Of a DNA stretch of 12,498 nt, positions 6,719-12,498 are shown one piece after another (within the stretch, counting starts at the first letter, position 1; every line of letters starts with the position of its first letter). The notes under the pieces are model-generated. The model was not told the DNA's origin. It saw only the letters and a program-made list of their open reading frames with translations, and made no database searches. The stretch comes from Cytophagales bacterium. Lineage in GTDB: Bacteria > Bacteroidota > Bacteroidia > Cytophagales > 172606-1. The stretch covers positions 1-12,498 of the forward strand of contig JALOMD010000023.1 of NCBI GenBank assembly GCA_025455595.1, given 5' to 3'. The position numbers were made by a program, and so were the translations under genes.

Positions 6719-7945
6719 ATGGAAAACACAGGTTTTTATTCGGCCTTGCCCCGCATTCTCTGTAATCGGCGGCGTTTTATCAGAAATCTGTCGTTCGGCT
6801 TCGGAGCCGGGACACTGTTTTTGCCGTATTTGTCGGCCTTGGCGGGCAACGACTCGTTTGCCGAACGCGATGTTTACAGTCTTTCGGGTTCCACCCAAGA
6901 CGCATTGCAGTCGGGCAGGCAATTGGGCGTGGCCTTGGTGGGCCTGGGCAAGTACAGCACCGAAGAACTGGCCCCGGCCTTGCAAAAAACCAAGTTGTGC
7001 CGACTAACCGGCGTGGTGACCGGCTCGCCCGAAAAAGCCGAGAAATGGAAAAAACTGTACAAAATCCCGGACAAAAACGTTTACAACTACCAAAATTTCG
7101 ACCAAATCGCCGACAACGCGGACATTGACATCGTCTATGTGGTGCTGCCAAACGCCATGCACCACGAGTACGTGATTCGGGCGGCACGGGCGGGCAAGCA
7201 CGTCATCTGCGAGAAACCGATGGCAATGACCGTGGCCGAATGCGAGGAAATGATTGCCGCCTGCAAAAAAGCGGGTAAAAAACTGTCCATCGGATATCGG
7301 CTGCACTTCGAGCCGCACCACCGGGAAATGATGCGCTTGGGACAGCAACGCGTTTTGGGCGAAATTCGGAAAATCTTCACCGAAAACGCCCAAGTGCAGA
7401 GCGAGGAAAGCCCGTGGCGGCTGGGGCACGGCATCGGCAGCGGCGGCCCCATGCGCGACTTGGGCGTGTATTGCATCCAAGGTGCCGTTTACACCAAAGG
7501 CGATGTGCCGGTGTCGGTCACGGCAAAGTACCATCCCAAGAAAGACCCCGAAAAATTCAAGCTGATTGAGGAAGGCGTTGATTTCCAACTGCAATTCGCC
7601 GACGGCACCACCGCCGACTGTCGGGTGAGTTTCAACGACGAGTACAACAAGTTGCGGGCCGAGGCGGCCAAAGGCTGGTTTGAGTTGCAACCGTCGTTTC
7701 CCTACGAAGGCATCAAGGGCCAGACCAGCAACGGCCCGATGAACCTGCCCAACGTGCCTCAACAAGCACTCCAGATGGACGACTTCGCCGACTGCATCCT
7801 GAACAACAAACCAACCCGCGTCCCCGGCGAAATGGGCCTGCGCGACGTGGCCATCATACAAGCCGTATTCGAGGCAGCCGACACGGGTAAAAAAGTCGCC
7901 GTGAATGTGTCCAAGGTGCTGGATGAAGTGGGAAACAAGCAATGA
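6719..7945 (+). CDS. Gfo/Idh/MocA oxidoreductase, glucose-fructose oxidoreductase-like, Tat signal
   Basis: A 408-residue NAD(P)-dependent oxidoreductase. Residues 16-43 look like a twin-arginine signal: NRRRFIRN followed by a hydrophobic stretch ending ALAG, so export to the periplasm is likely, as for Zymomonas glucose-fructose oxidoreductase. The Rossmann motif is VALVGLGKYST (71-81), the catalytic-lysine motif is CEKP (164-167), and GGPMRDLGVYCIQG (242-255) is the usual substrate-side motif with Tyr in place of the more common His. The C-terminal segment DDFADCILNNKPTRVPGE resembles that enzyme closely. It probably oxidises or interconverts a sugar or polyol; the substrate cannot be read. 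The frame could begin at a TTG at 6692, but the ATG at 6719 places the Tat motif normally. It stands alone, convergent with the SDR gene. Confidence 0.88.
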   Translation: MENTGFYSALPRILCNRRRFIRNLSFGFGAGTLFLPYLSALAGNDSFAERDVYSLSGSTQDALQSGRQLGVALVGLGKYSTEELAPALQKTKLCRLTGVVTGSPEKAEKWKKLYKIPDKNVYNYQNFDQIADNADIDIVYVVLPNAMHHEYVIRAARAGKHVICEKPMAMTVAECEEMIAACKKAGKKLSIGYRLHFEPHHREMMRLGQQRVLGEIRKIFTENAQVQSEESPWRLGHGIGSGGPMRDLGVYCIQGAVYTKGDVPVSVTAKYHPKKDPEKFKLIEEGVDFQLQFADGTTADCRVSFNDEYNKLRAEAAKGWFELQPSFPYEGIKGQTSNGPMNLPNVPQQALQMDDFADCILNNKPTRVPGEMGLRDVAIIQAVFEAADTGKKVAVNVSKVLDEVGNKQ

Positions 7946-7981
7946 AATGAGCTTTTGGCTATTAGCGGGTAGCAAAAAACA

Positions 7982-8010
7982 GCGTTTTGGGCAAAAAATG
8001 CCCAAAACGC
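7982..8010. repeat. Perfect GCGTTTTGGGC palindrome after the oxidoreductase
   Basis: GCGTTTTGGGCA and TGCCCAAAACGC form a 12-bp stem around AAAAA, 36 bp after the oxidoreductase stop. It may serve as the transcript 3' end, although no T tract follows. It belongs to the dispersed family. Confidence 0.75.
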
Positions 8011-8238
8011 GGCGCGTTGTCGTGGCATGGCTGAGGTGGAATAAATCGTGGGCGTTGTGCGGGTCATCCCGACAAGTCAGGACAGGTTGCCACGACTATC
8101 TTCCAGATACGAACGCCACATATTTACACGCACGGTCGGGAGGCACCTCTGTCTCGTGCAGACTCGGATTGTCTTTGGCCCAGCCTGTGCCGACCAAGGG
8201 CGGAACTTGCCCCGTCCCCTGCGAGTGGCTTTGTTTGA
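8011..8238. other. Non-coding interval with a loose inverted repeat
   Basis: No gene is supported here. GTCGTGGCA (8019-8027) and TGCCACGAC (8088-8096) form a 9-bp inverted repeat about 60 bp apart, and TCCCGACAAGTCAGGAC near 8067 is an imperfect hairpin word also seen in the MITE at 6322-6520. The rest, to the MITE at 8239, shows no recognisable signal. Confidence 0.4.
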
Positions 8239-8389
8239 GAGGTTGTTTAAAGTTTCACGTTTTACCCTAACAATGCAACAAAACCACTTTCGTTGACATG
8301 GAAAAGTACAGTTTCACCGGCTTCGTATCGGCGCATTTTGGGCGTTTTTTGCCCAAAACGCGCTGTGAAACAAAACTTTAAACAACCTC
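8239..8389. mobile_element. 151-bp MITE, same family, with TGA target duplication
   Basis: The ends GAGGTTGTTTAAAGTTT and AAACTTTAAACAACCTC are 17-bp perfect inverted repeats. TGA precedes (8236-8238) and follows (8390-8392) the element, again a 3-bp TNA duplication. The interior differs from the copy at 6322-6520 except for a GCGTTTTGGGC-type palindrome (8331-8363, 12 of 13 stem pairs, T-rich loop). It carries no transposase. It sits in the space between the convergent oxidoreductase and SDR genes. Confidence 0.82.
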
Positions 8390-8391
8390 TG

Positions 8392-8435
8392 AAACCGGCG
8401 TTTTGGGCAATTTTTGCCCAAAACGCCGGTTTTTT
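8392..8435. terminator. Strong 19-bp stem terminator-like hairpin
   Basis: AAACCGGCGTTTTGGGCAA (8392-8410) pairs perfectly with 8414-8432 around TTT, then three more T follow. In the plus direction this is a textbook intrinsic terminator. In the minus direction it lies 34 bp after the SDR stop, although there the T run is only the end of the stem. A bidirectional role between convergent genes is likely. Its core is the GCGTTTTGGGC palindrome. Confidence 0.7.
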
Positions 8436-8465
8436 GCTAAAGGCCAACGGCTAAAAGCCAACCAC

Positions 8466-9284
8466 TCACACAAAAAAATCCCGCACCAGTTCTTCATCTT
8501 TCATGCCGGGCGTGGCGGCGTATCCCGACAAGTCGGTGATGCCTTCAGCGGCCAGCACTTCGTCGTCAATGAAGAAATTGCCCGTCACGGTTTTGGCATC
8601 GCGTCTCAGGATGAAATAGGCCGAATCGGCCAAGATTTCAGGCGTGCGGCTGTGTTTCATCATCTGGTCGCCGCCGAGGATGTTGGCGACGGCCGCCGTG
8701 GCAATGGCCGTGCGCGGCCACAAGGCGTTGAACGCCACCTTGCCCCGGAACTCGCCGCTCATCCCCAGCACGCACATGCTCATGCCGTATTTGGCCATTG
8801 TATAGGCCACGTGCGGCGCAAACCAGCGGGTTTCCATGTTCAGCGGCGGCGACAGGTTGAGCACGTGGGGGTTTTCGGCCTTGAGCAAGTGCGGCAAGCA
8901 CGCCTGCGAACACACAAACGTGCCCCGCGTGTTGATTTGGTGCATCAGGTCGTAGCGTTTCATCTCGGTTTGCAGCGTTCCGGTGAGTTGGATGGCACTG
9001 GCATTGTTGATCAGCACGTCAATGCCGCCGAACGTCTCGACGGTTTTCTCAACGGCGGCCCGCACTTGGTCTTCAAAGCGGATGTCAACCACCAGCGGCA
9101 AGGCTTTGCCACCGGCGCGTTCCATGTCCTCGGCGGCGGTGTAGATGGTGCCGGGCAGCTTGGGGTGCGGCTCGGTGGTTTTGGCGGCAATGACAATGTT
9201 GGCCCCTTCGCGAGCCAAACGCAGCCCGATGGCGTGTCCGATGCCCCGGCTGGCTCCGGTGATAAAGACGGTTTTACCTTTCAT
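8466..9284 (-). CDS. Short-chain dehydrogenase, HSDL2-like SDR domain
   Basis: A 272-residue classical-type SDR. The cofactor motif TGASRGIG is at residues 9-16 and NNAS at 93-96. The catalytic Ser145 lies in LNLSPPLN, and Tyr161/Lys165 in YTMAK. The insert AAKTTEPHPKLPGTIYTAAE (34-53) and the segment NALWPRTAIATAA are characteristic of the hydroxysteroid dehydrogenase-like 2 branch; the SCP2 domain found in animal HSDL2 is absent. The physiological substrate is unknown, with a lipid or acyl compound plausible. No signal peptide is seen, so it is cytoplasmic. The frame extends three codons to a TTG, but the ATG at 9284 directly precedes the conserved KGKTVFITG. It lies 290 bp downstream of the DJ-1-like gene on the same strand, separated by repeats, so a shared transcript is doubtful. 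Confidence 0.9.
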   Translation of the reverse strand: MKGKTVFITGASRGIGHAIGLRLAREGANIVIAAKTTEPHPKLPGTIYTAAEDMERAGGKALPLVVDIRFEDQVRAAVEKTVETFGGIDVLINNASAIQLTGTLQTEMKRYDLMHQINTRGTFVCSQACLPHLLKAENPHVLNLSPPLNMETRWFAPHVAYTMAKYGMSMCVLGMSGEFRGKVAFNALWPRTAIATAAVANILGGDQMMKHSRTPEILADSAYFILRRDAKTVTGNFFIDDEVLAAEGITDLSGYAATPGMKDEELVRDFFV

Positions 9285-9293
9285 AAGTGTCAA

Positions 9294-9322
9294 GTCGTTA
9301 GTAGTTAGTAGTTAGTCGTTAG
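9294..9322. repeat. Short tandem repeat upstream of SDR gene
   Basis: The words GTCGTTAG and GTAGTTA are repeated in tandem about four times just ahead of the SDR start. The following 80 bp (to about 9410) are also low-complexity, with repeated GGTTT, CAGTTT and GGTTCG words. Similar drift-like sequence occurs at about 6256-6290. Confidence 0.5.
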
Positions 9323-9489
9323 CCTTTAGCAAAAACAGAAGATCGAGAACTTGATAATCAGTTTGCGGTTTTCAGTTTGGGGGTTTCGGTTCGCAGTTTT
9401 TGGTTCGTGGAGACTTGCTTTGGCGTAATGTTGGGAAAGTCTGTCGTCAATTCCAAAAACAAGCGGCGATTGCCTTTTTCCGTCGGCCA

Positions 9490-9543
9490 GCGTTTTAGGC
9501 AAATTTTGCCCAAATTGGAAATCCCGCAACAGGCGGGAACGCT
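9490..9543. repeat. GCGTTTTAGGC-type composite repeat
   Basis: GCGTTTTAGGCAAATTTTGCCC (split at 9490-9511) forms an imperfect palindrome and is followed by ATCCCGCAACAGGCGGGAAC with a TCCCGC/GCGGGA hairpin. The order of words matches 11148-11194 and, with an insertion, 5992-6075. It lies between the SDR and DJ-1-like genes. Confidence 0.6.
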
Positions 9544-9574
9544 TTCCAAATTCTGAATTCATAATTCTGAATTC

Positions 9575-10186
9575 CTAATTGACCCAATGGTCGTACTGCA
9601 TGTACTGGGCCGTTTCGCGGGCGGCTTCGGCCCCGAGCAGTTTGCTGATGACGTGAAACGACATGTCCAAGCCCGCCGAAATGCCCGCCGAGAGAACGAT
9701 GCGGCCGTTGTCCACCCAACGTTCCTCGGGCAGCACGGTTGTGTTGGGGGCGGCTTGGCGCATGGCCTCCACCGCCTTCCAGTGCGTGGTGGCACGCAAC
9801 CCTTCGAGCAAACCGGCCTTGCCCAGCACCAACGAGCCGGTACACACCGACAGCACCATTTCGGCGGTTTGGTTCTGTTGCCGCACCCAATCGAGTAGCA
9901 CCGGATTGTGCATTTCGCGCCGCGTGCCGAACGGCGTGCCGTCGGGACGGATGCCGCCACCGCCCGGAATCAGGAAAATATCGGATTTGGGGCAGTTTTC
10001 GAGCAAAAAGTGCGGCTGAACCACCAGCCCGTTGCGGGCCGTGACCGGCGATTTTTCGGCCACGGTATAAACGCGGAACGGCGGCTCGGCTCTGTCGCGG
10101 AGGCCGCAGACGGAAAACACTTCGAACGGCCCGGCAAAGTCCAGCACTTCTACGTCGTCGAAAATGAAAATGGCAAGGTTGCGCAT
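9575..10186 (-). CDS. DJ-1/PfpI family protein (isocyanide hydratase/AraC GATase1-like)
   Basis: A 203-residue single-domain protein. It opens with the beta-strand MRNLAIFIFDDVEVLDFAGP with Asp16, then has DIFLIPGGGG (69-78). The nucleophile elbow is SVCTGS with Cys115, and TTHW (133-136) and GISAGLDM (168-175) follow. This is the branch that includes isocyanide hydratase and the N-terminal domain of some AraC regulators; here the protein ends without a helix-turn-helix. It is cytoplasmic, with no signal. The enzymatic activity cannot be told from sequence; hydratase, glyoxalase-like or deglycase-like roles are known in the superfamily. The frame runs upstream to 10465, but that part is antisense to the next gene and crosses a strong palindrome; the ATG at 10186 begins the conserved fold. 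It is divergent from the DUF6624 gene. Confidence 0.88.
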   Translation of the reverse strand: MRNLAIFIFDDVEVLDFAGPFEVFSVCGLRDRAEPPFRVYTVAEKSPVTARNGLVVQPHFLLENCPKSDIFLIPGGGGIRPDGTPFGTRREMHNPVLLDWVRQQNQTAEMVLSVCTGSLVLGKAGLLEGLRATTHWKAVEAMRQAAPNTTVLPEERWVDNGRIVLSAGISAGLDMSFHVISKLLGAEAARETAQYMQYDHWVN

Positions 10187-10230
10187 ATGAGTGGTAAGTC
10201 GTAAGTAAAAAAAAGGTTGCAAGTACCTAA

Positions 10231-10263
10231 CCACCGGGGCCTGTGGGCCACAGGCCCCGGTGG
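10231..10263. repeat. Very stable GC hairpin in divergent intergenic region
   Basis: CCACCGGGGCCTGTG (10231-10245) is perfectly complementary to 10249-10263 with a 3-base loop, giving a 15-bp, mostly G/C stem. It lies 45 bp upstream of the DJ-1-like ATG and about 105 bp before the DUF6624 start. It has no T tract next to it. It is unlike the other palindromes in the window. It could be an operator, a transcript barrier or an unrelated short repeat. Confidence 0.75.
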
Positions 10264-10320
10264 TGGGCAAGGTTTGGCATGTAAGAATCAAAAGGTTGGT
10301 TAAGGCTTGGAAAGATGGCA

Positions 10321-10329
10321 TATTTTGCA
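10321..10329 (+). promoter_or_regulatory. Possible -7 element of DUF6624 gene
   Basis: TATTTTGCA resembles the Bacteroidota -7 box TAnnTTTG with one base missing. A TTGG sits at 10296-10299, 21 bases upstream, near the distance expected for the -33 box. The ATG follows 39 bases later. The same nine bases precede the Uma2 gene. Confidence 0.3.
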
Positions 10330-10368
10330 GACTTTTAGAAATACAGCCCAACCATTGAAACCGCAAAA

Positions 10369-10971
10369 ATGAATAGCCTGAAACTGATTCTGTTTTTTGC
10401 TCTTGCGGGTGTATGGACAGCCCATGCACAAGAGAACATTCTCTATCCGGCACTGAAAGAAACAATTGACAGCTTGGCGGCCATTGACCAAAAAGTGCAG
10501 CAGGACTTCATAAACGGCAGCCCTGAAAACAGACCGGCACTTGAAAAAACGAAAGATGAAACATTCGTCAGGCACGCGGGCGTTTTGAAGGAAATTCTGA
10601 AAAAATACGGCTACCCGAACTTCGACAAAGTGGGCAAGAAAGCATCGGCCAACTACTGGCTCTGTGTACAACACTGCGACCACGACTTGGCTTTTCAGAA
10701 AGAAGTGCTGAAAGAAATGAAACGGGAAGTCAAAAACAAAAAAGCCGGTGCCAGCCATTTCGCTTACTTGGTTGACTGAGTGAATTTGAATTCAGGCAAA
10801 AAACAGATTTACGGCACGCAGGTCACCTACCAAAACCGAACGGCTGTGCCGAAAAGCCTCAAAAATCCAAAGTCGGTCAACAAACGGCGGAAAGAAGCGG
10901 GGCTTGAACCGATAGAGGGATATCTACAGAGAATGACGGAAATGCACAGACAAATGAGTCCGATGAATTAA
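10369..10971 (+). pseudogene. DUF6624 secreted protein interrupted by an in-frame TGA
   Basis: One reading frame of 201 codons is interrupted at codon 137 by TGA (10777-10779). The first 136 residues begin with a signal peptide (hydrophobic LKLILFFALAG, likely cut after AHA) and contain the DUF6624 motif VQHCDHDLAFQKEVL (99-113), preceded by KYGYPNFDKVGKKAS. The frame then continues without shift as VNLNSGKKQIYGTQV, which is the conserved tail of the family, to a TAA at 10969. Relatives normally read AYLxDRV at this point, so the stop probably replaces an Arg codon; CGA to TGA is a single transition. No Shine-Dalgarno or ATG starts the second half (the next codon is GTG). The function of the family is unknown. 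It may be a recent null allele, a readthrough case or a sequencing error. Confidence 0.75.
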
Positions 10972-11123
10972 TACTAAAATGTCATGAGTCTTGCGTCTTT
11001 AGTCCTTAGCAAAATAGACTGATTATCAGCAACTTACGCACAAATAAATACACAATATTCATTTTGTTTTAGCCCGACTCGTCGGGATGATTGTAAACAC
11101 AACAGTATCCCGTTTTGGCTAAA

Positions 11124-11141
11124 ATTCGGCTAAAGCCGAAT
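11124..11141. repeat. Small hairpin upstream of the Rpn-like gene
   Basis: ATTCGGCT-AA-AGCCGAAT is a perfect 8-bp stem. It lies in the 279-bp gap between the DUF6624 and Rpn-like genes, which also holds the hairpin word CCCGACTCGTCGGG near 11073 and the composite repeat at 11148-11194. No other signal was recognised in that gap. Confidence 0.5.
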
Positions 11142-11147
11142 CTACAC

Positions 11148-11194
11148 GGCGTTTTGAGCAAAAATTGAAAAATCCCGCAACGGGCGGGAACGCC
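11148..11194. repeat. GCGTTTTGAGC-type composite repeat upstream of the Rpn-like gene
   Basis: GGCGTTTTGAGCAAAAATTG is followed by AATCCCGCAACGGGCGGGAA with a TCCCGC/GCGGGA hairpin, and ends CGCC, which pairs with the opening GGCG. The word order is the same as at 9490-9543 and 5992-6075. It ends 57 bp before the start codon. Confidence 0.6.
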
Positions 11195-11250
11195 AAAAAC
11201 GCAATCCCAAACTTTTGCTTGATTCCTCGGCAGTTTGCTATTTTAGCAAC

Positions 11251-12075
11251 ATGAAAGCCAAGAACGAAGCCAACCAATACGACAAAATATTCAAGGAAAA
11301 CCTTGAGTCGGTTACGCTGGCACTGGTTGAGAAAGTGCTCAACATTGCCGTGGCCAACTATGAAAAAATACCCGTGGACTTGCAGCGCACCTTGGAGCGA
11401 AAACCTGATCAGTTGCTCAAAATCACAGACAAGCAGGCTCAAACGTTTCTGTTACATCTTGAATTCCAACTGATAGACGACTTGACAATGGCTGACCGGA
11501 TGCTGGAATACAGAGCACTGTTGTGGCGCAAATACCAGTTGCCTGTTAAACAGTACGTATTATTCCTGTCCGACACGATTCCCCAGATGCCCACCCTCAT
11601 CGAGCAAGAAAACTTGTCGTTTGCCTTTGGCTTGGTGCGTCTTTCTCAAATAGACTACCGGTTGTTCCTCTCCTCGAACCAAGGCGACGAAGTAGTGTTT
11701 GCCGTACTGGGTAATTTCGGAAATGTTGCGCCGGAGCAAGCGGCTTCGCAAATCATTGACCGACTGCAACAAACCTCGGTTGACAAAACGGAACTGTCCA
11801 GACACTTGCAACAATTGAGAACATTGGCTAATTTGCGTAAGCTATCACCCTTCATAGAGCAGATTATGGACTCGATCATGCAATATATCAAAGAGGAAGA
11901 CGACTTCCTTTTTAAAAGAGGCGAACTAAAAGGCGAACTAAAAGGCGAGTTGAAAGTCAAGCGGGAAGCAATCCTGAAATTTCTGAAAGATGGCATCCTG
12001 ACAACCAAGCAACTGGCCTCGTATTTTGAAGTCTCCGAAGATTTTGTCGAAGACTTGCGCAAGCAACTGCCTTAG
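11251..12075 (+). CDS. Rpn family PD-(D/E)XK recombination-promoting nuclease/putative transposase
   Basis: A 274-residue protein of the Rpn/PDDEXK transposase-like group. The N-terminal part has YDKIFKENLE (10-19). The nuclease motif is Asp53 in KPDQLL and Glu71-x-Gln73 in LHLEFQ, followed by RMLEYRALLWRKYQLPV (83-99), which is typical of the group. A linker with three GELK units (224-235) leads to a C-terminal helix-turn-helix-like segment, ILTTKQLASYFEVSEDFVEDL (249-269, split by no gap). E. coli RpnA-type proteins promote RecA-independent recombination; this protein's role is not tested. The frame opens at a TTG at 11215, but the ATG at 11251 begins the conserved region. It ends three bases before an inverted-repeat element, so it may have moved with, or attracted, mobile DNA. 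Confidence 0.82.
   Translation: MKAKNEANQYDKIFKENLESVTLALVEKVLNIAVANYEKIPVDLQRTLERKPDQLLKITDKQAQTFLLHLEFQLIDDLTMADRMLEYRALLWRKYQLPVKQYVLFLSDTIPQMPTLIEQENLSFAFGLVRLSQIDYRLFLSSNQGDEVVFAVLGNFGNVAPEQAASQIIDRLQQTSVDKTELSRHLQQLRTLANLRKLSPFIEQIMDSIMQYIKEEDDFLFKRGELKGELKGELKVKREAILKFLKDGILTTKQLASYFEVSEDFVEDLRKQLP
11920..11955 (+). repeat. 12-bp tandem repeat encoding GELK units
   Basis: GGCGAACTAAAA is present twice exactly and a third time diverged (GGCGAGTTGAAA), in frame, encoding GELK three times between the nuclease part and the C-terminal segment. In-frame 12-bp units can vary in number by slippage without breaking the gene. Repeated GExK linkers are a recurrent feature of this family. Confidence 0.8.
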
Positions 12076-12078
12076 TAA

Positions 12079-12186
12079 GCTGATGTTACGCAGCGTTTTA
12101 AGCAATCCCGACTCGCCGGGACAGTTTTTCGGGTTCCTGAAAAGCCGGTTTTTACAGTTTTTTCCCAATCTGTGCGTAACATCAGC
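12079..12186. mobile_element. 108-bp inverted-repeat element abutting the Rpn-like stop
   Basis: GCTGATGTTACGCA (12079-12092) and TGCGTAACATCAGC (12173-12186) are perfect 14-bp inverted ends. Inside are GCGTTTTAAGCAATCCCGAC and the hairpin TCCCGACTCGCCGGGA, words shared with the other repeats of the window. It has no coding capacity. It begins three bases after the Rpn-like stop codon. A related word, TTACGCACA, occurs at 11034-11042 on the other side of the gene. Confidence 0.65.
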
Positions 12187-12212
12187 CCGTGCGTGTAAAA
12201 GGCATACCAAAG

Positions 12213-12391
12213 GAAAAAAGGGCGTAGCCCCGAACTATTCGTAGCATTACAATCACGGCAAAGTCGAAAGGGGCGTTAGCCCTGCCATCTTCTTGTTCGA
12301 CTGGTACAATCAGGAAAAATATCAGGGCTAACGCCCCTTTCGCCTGCGAACGCCTTGTGCTACCATGATTGCGGGGCTACGCCCCTTTTCT
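12213..12391. repeat. Nested long palindrome with GGGGCGTAGCCCC and GGGGCGTTAGCCCC arms
   Basis: Outer arms at 12213-12232 and 12372-12391 pair through GGGCGTAGCCCCG with one mismatch outside it. Inner arms CGAAAGGGGCGTTAGCCCTG (12265-12284) and its complement (12323-12342) pair over 20 bp without mismatch. Weaker complementarity (TACAATCACGG against CATGATTGCGG) joins the two. The arms are themselves near-palindromic. The whole could fold into one branched hairpin of about 180 nt. It has no gene. Confidence 0.72.
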
Positions 12392-12433
12392 TTATCAGGG
12401 TTAACGTGAATTATGGAAAGGGGAGTTTTTGTC

Positions 12434-12451
12434 ATCCCGCCAAGGCGGGAT
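12434..12451. repeat. ATCCCGCC hairpin near right edge
   Basis: ATCCCGCC-AA-GGCGGGAT is a perfect 8-bp stem, followed by imperfect repeats of GGATTCGCGG and AGATTCGCG to the end of the window. No gene is visible from 12076 to 12498. Confidence 0.55.
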
Positions 12452-12498
12452 CCGGCCGTAGGATTCGCGGAAATCCACAAGATTCGCGTGCGTCAAGC

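Noticed and set aside
7349..7396. GCGTTTTGGGCG and a nearby AACGCCCAA inside the oxidoreductase gene
   Set aside because: They encode conserved residues (RVLGEI) in frame, so the resemblance to the dispersed palindrome is probably chance.
7004..8005. Open frame of 333 codons on the minus strand
   Set aside because: It lies opposite the well-supported oxidoreductase gene and ends up in palindromic repeat DNA; the His- and Val-rich product looks like a codon-bias shadow.
8521..8543. TCCCGACAAGTCGG in the SDR gene, resembling the repeat hairpin word
   Set aside because: It encodes the DLSGY segment normal for this SDR branch; there is no sign of an insertion.
8403..9308. Open frame of 301 codons on the plus strand
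   Set aside because: It is antisense to the SDR gene, which has all catalytic motifs; it also crosses the terminator hairpin.
10187..10465. N-terminal extension of the DJ-1-like protein
   Set aside because: It is antisense to the start of the DUF6624 gene and translates through the GC palindrome; the fold begins at the ATG at 10186.
10777..10779. TGA as selenocysteine or a recoded sense codon
   Set aside because: Family members have Arg, not Cys, at this position; other genes in the window end in TGA, and no SECIS-like element is evident.
2371..12451. CRISPR array suggested by many short palindromic repeats
   Set aside because: Copies are irregularly spaced over kilobases, diverged and embedded in different elements; there are no regular spacers and no cas genes.

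Overview
The window looks like chromosomal DNA of a Bacteroidota bacterium, probably in the Cytophagales/Saprospirales range. This is an inference. It rests on two orphan MacB/FtsX-type permeases without an adjacent ATPase, a DUF6624 protein, Uma2 and Rpn-type PD-(D/E)XK proteins, start codons with no clear Shine-Dalgarno, and intergenic spaces full of short palindromes and MITE-like repeats. The genus cannot be named from the sequence.

Layout. 1-2079 (-): a large FtsX-type permease cut by the left edge. 2080-2810: its control region, then a nested pair of inverted-repeat elements. 2811-3287 (+): a Uma2-type nuclease. 3308-3465: a palindrome and a 123-bp inverted-repeat element that provides terminator-like hairpins for the convergent genes. 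3468-5918 (-): a second, complete FtsX-type permease. 5919-6321: its long leader and control region. 6322-6520: a 199-bp MITE. 6719-7945 (+): a Tat-type glucose-fructose oxidoreductase-like protein. 7946-8465: palindromes, a second copy of the MITE family and a strong terminator. 8466-9284 (-): an HSDL2-like SDR. 9575-10186 (-): a DJ-1/PfpI protein. 10369-10971 (+): a DUF6624 secreted protein gene interrupted by one in-frame TGA. 11251-12075 (+): an Rpn/PDDEXK transposase-like protein. 12079-12498: further inverted-repeat elements.

The most informative observation is regulatory. Both permease genes carry the same upstream layout: a sigma-54-like -24/-12 promoter, and 64 bp upstream of it two 16-bp palindromes of the form TGTYC-N6-GRACR whose centres are exactly 21 bp apart. 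Spacing is identical to the base in both copies although the sequence between differs. This suggests that an NtrC-type activator encoded elsewhere controls a regulon of orphan permeases.

The second theme is the repeats. A GCGTTTTGGGC palindrome recurs about ten times. It occurs alone, within MITEs with different ends, as terminator-like hairpins after genes, and (diverged) inside the leader of the second permease. Two MITEs share GAGGTTGTTTAAA ends and have perfect 3-bp TNA target duplications (TAA and TGA). A third copy is broken by another inverted-repeat element inserted into its right end. The metabolic genes (oxidoreductase, SDR, DJ-1) form no obvious operon.
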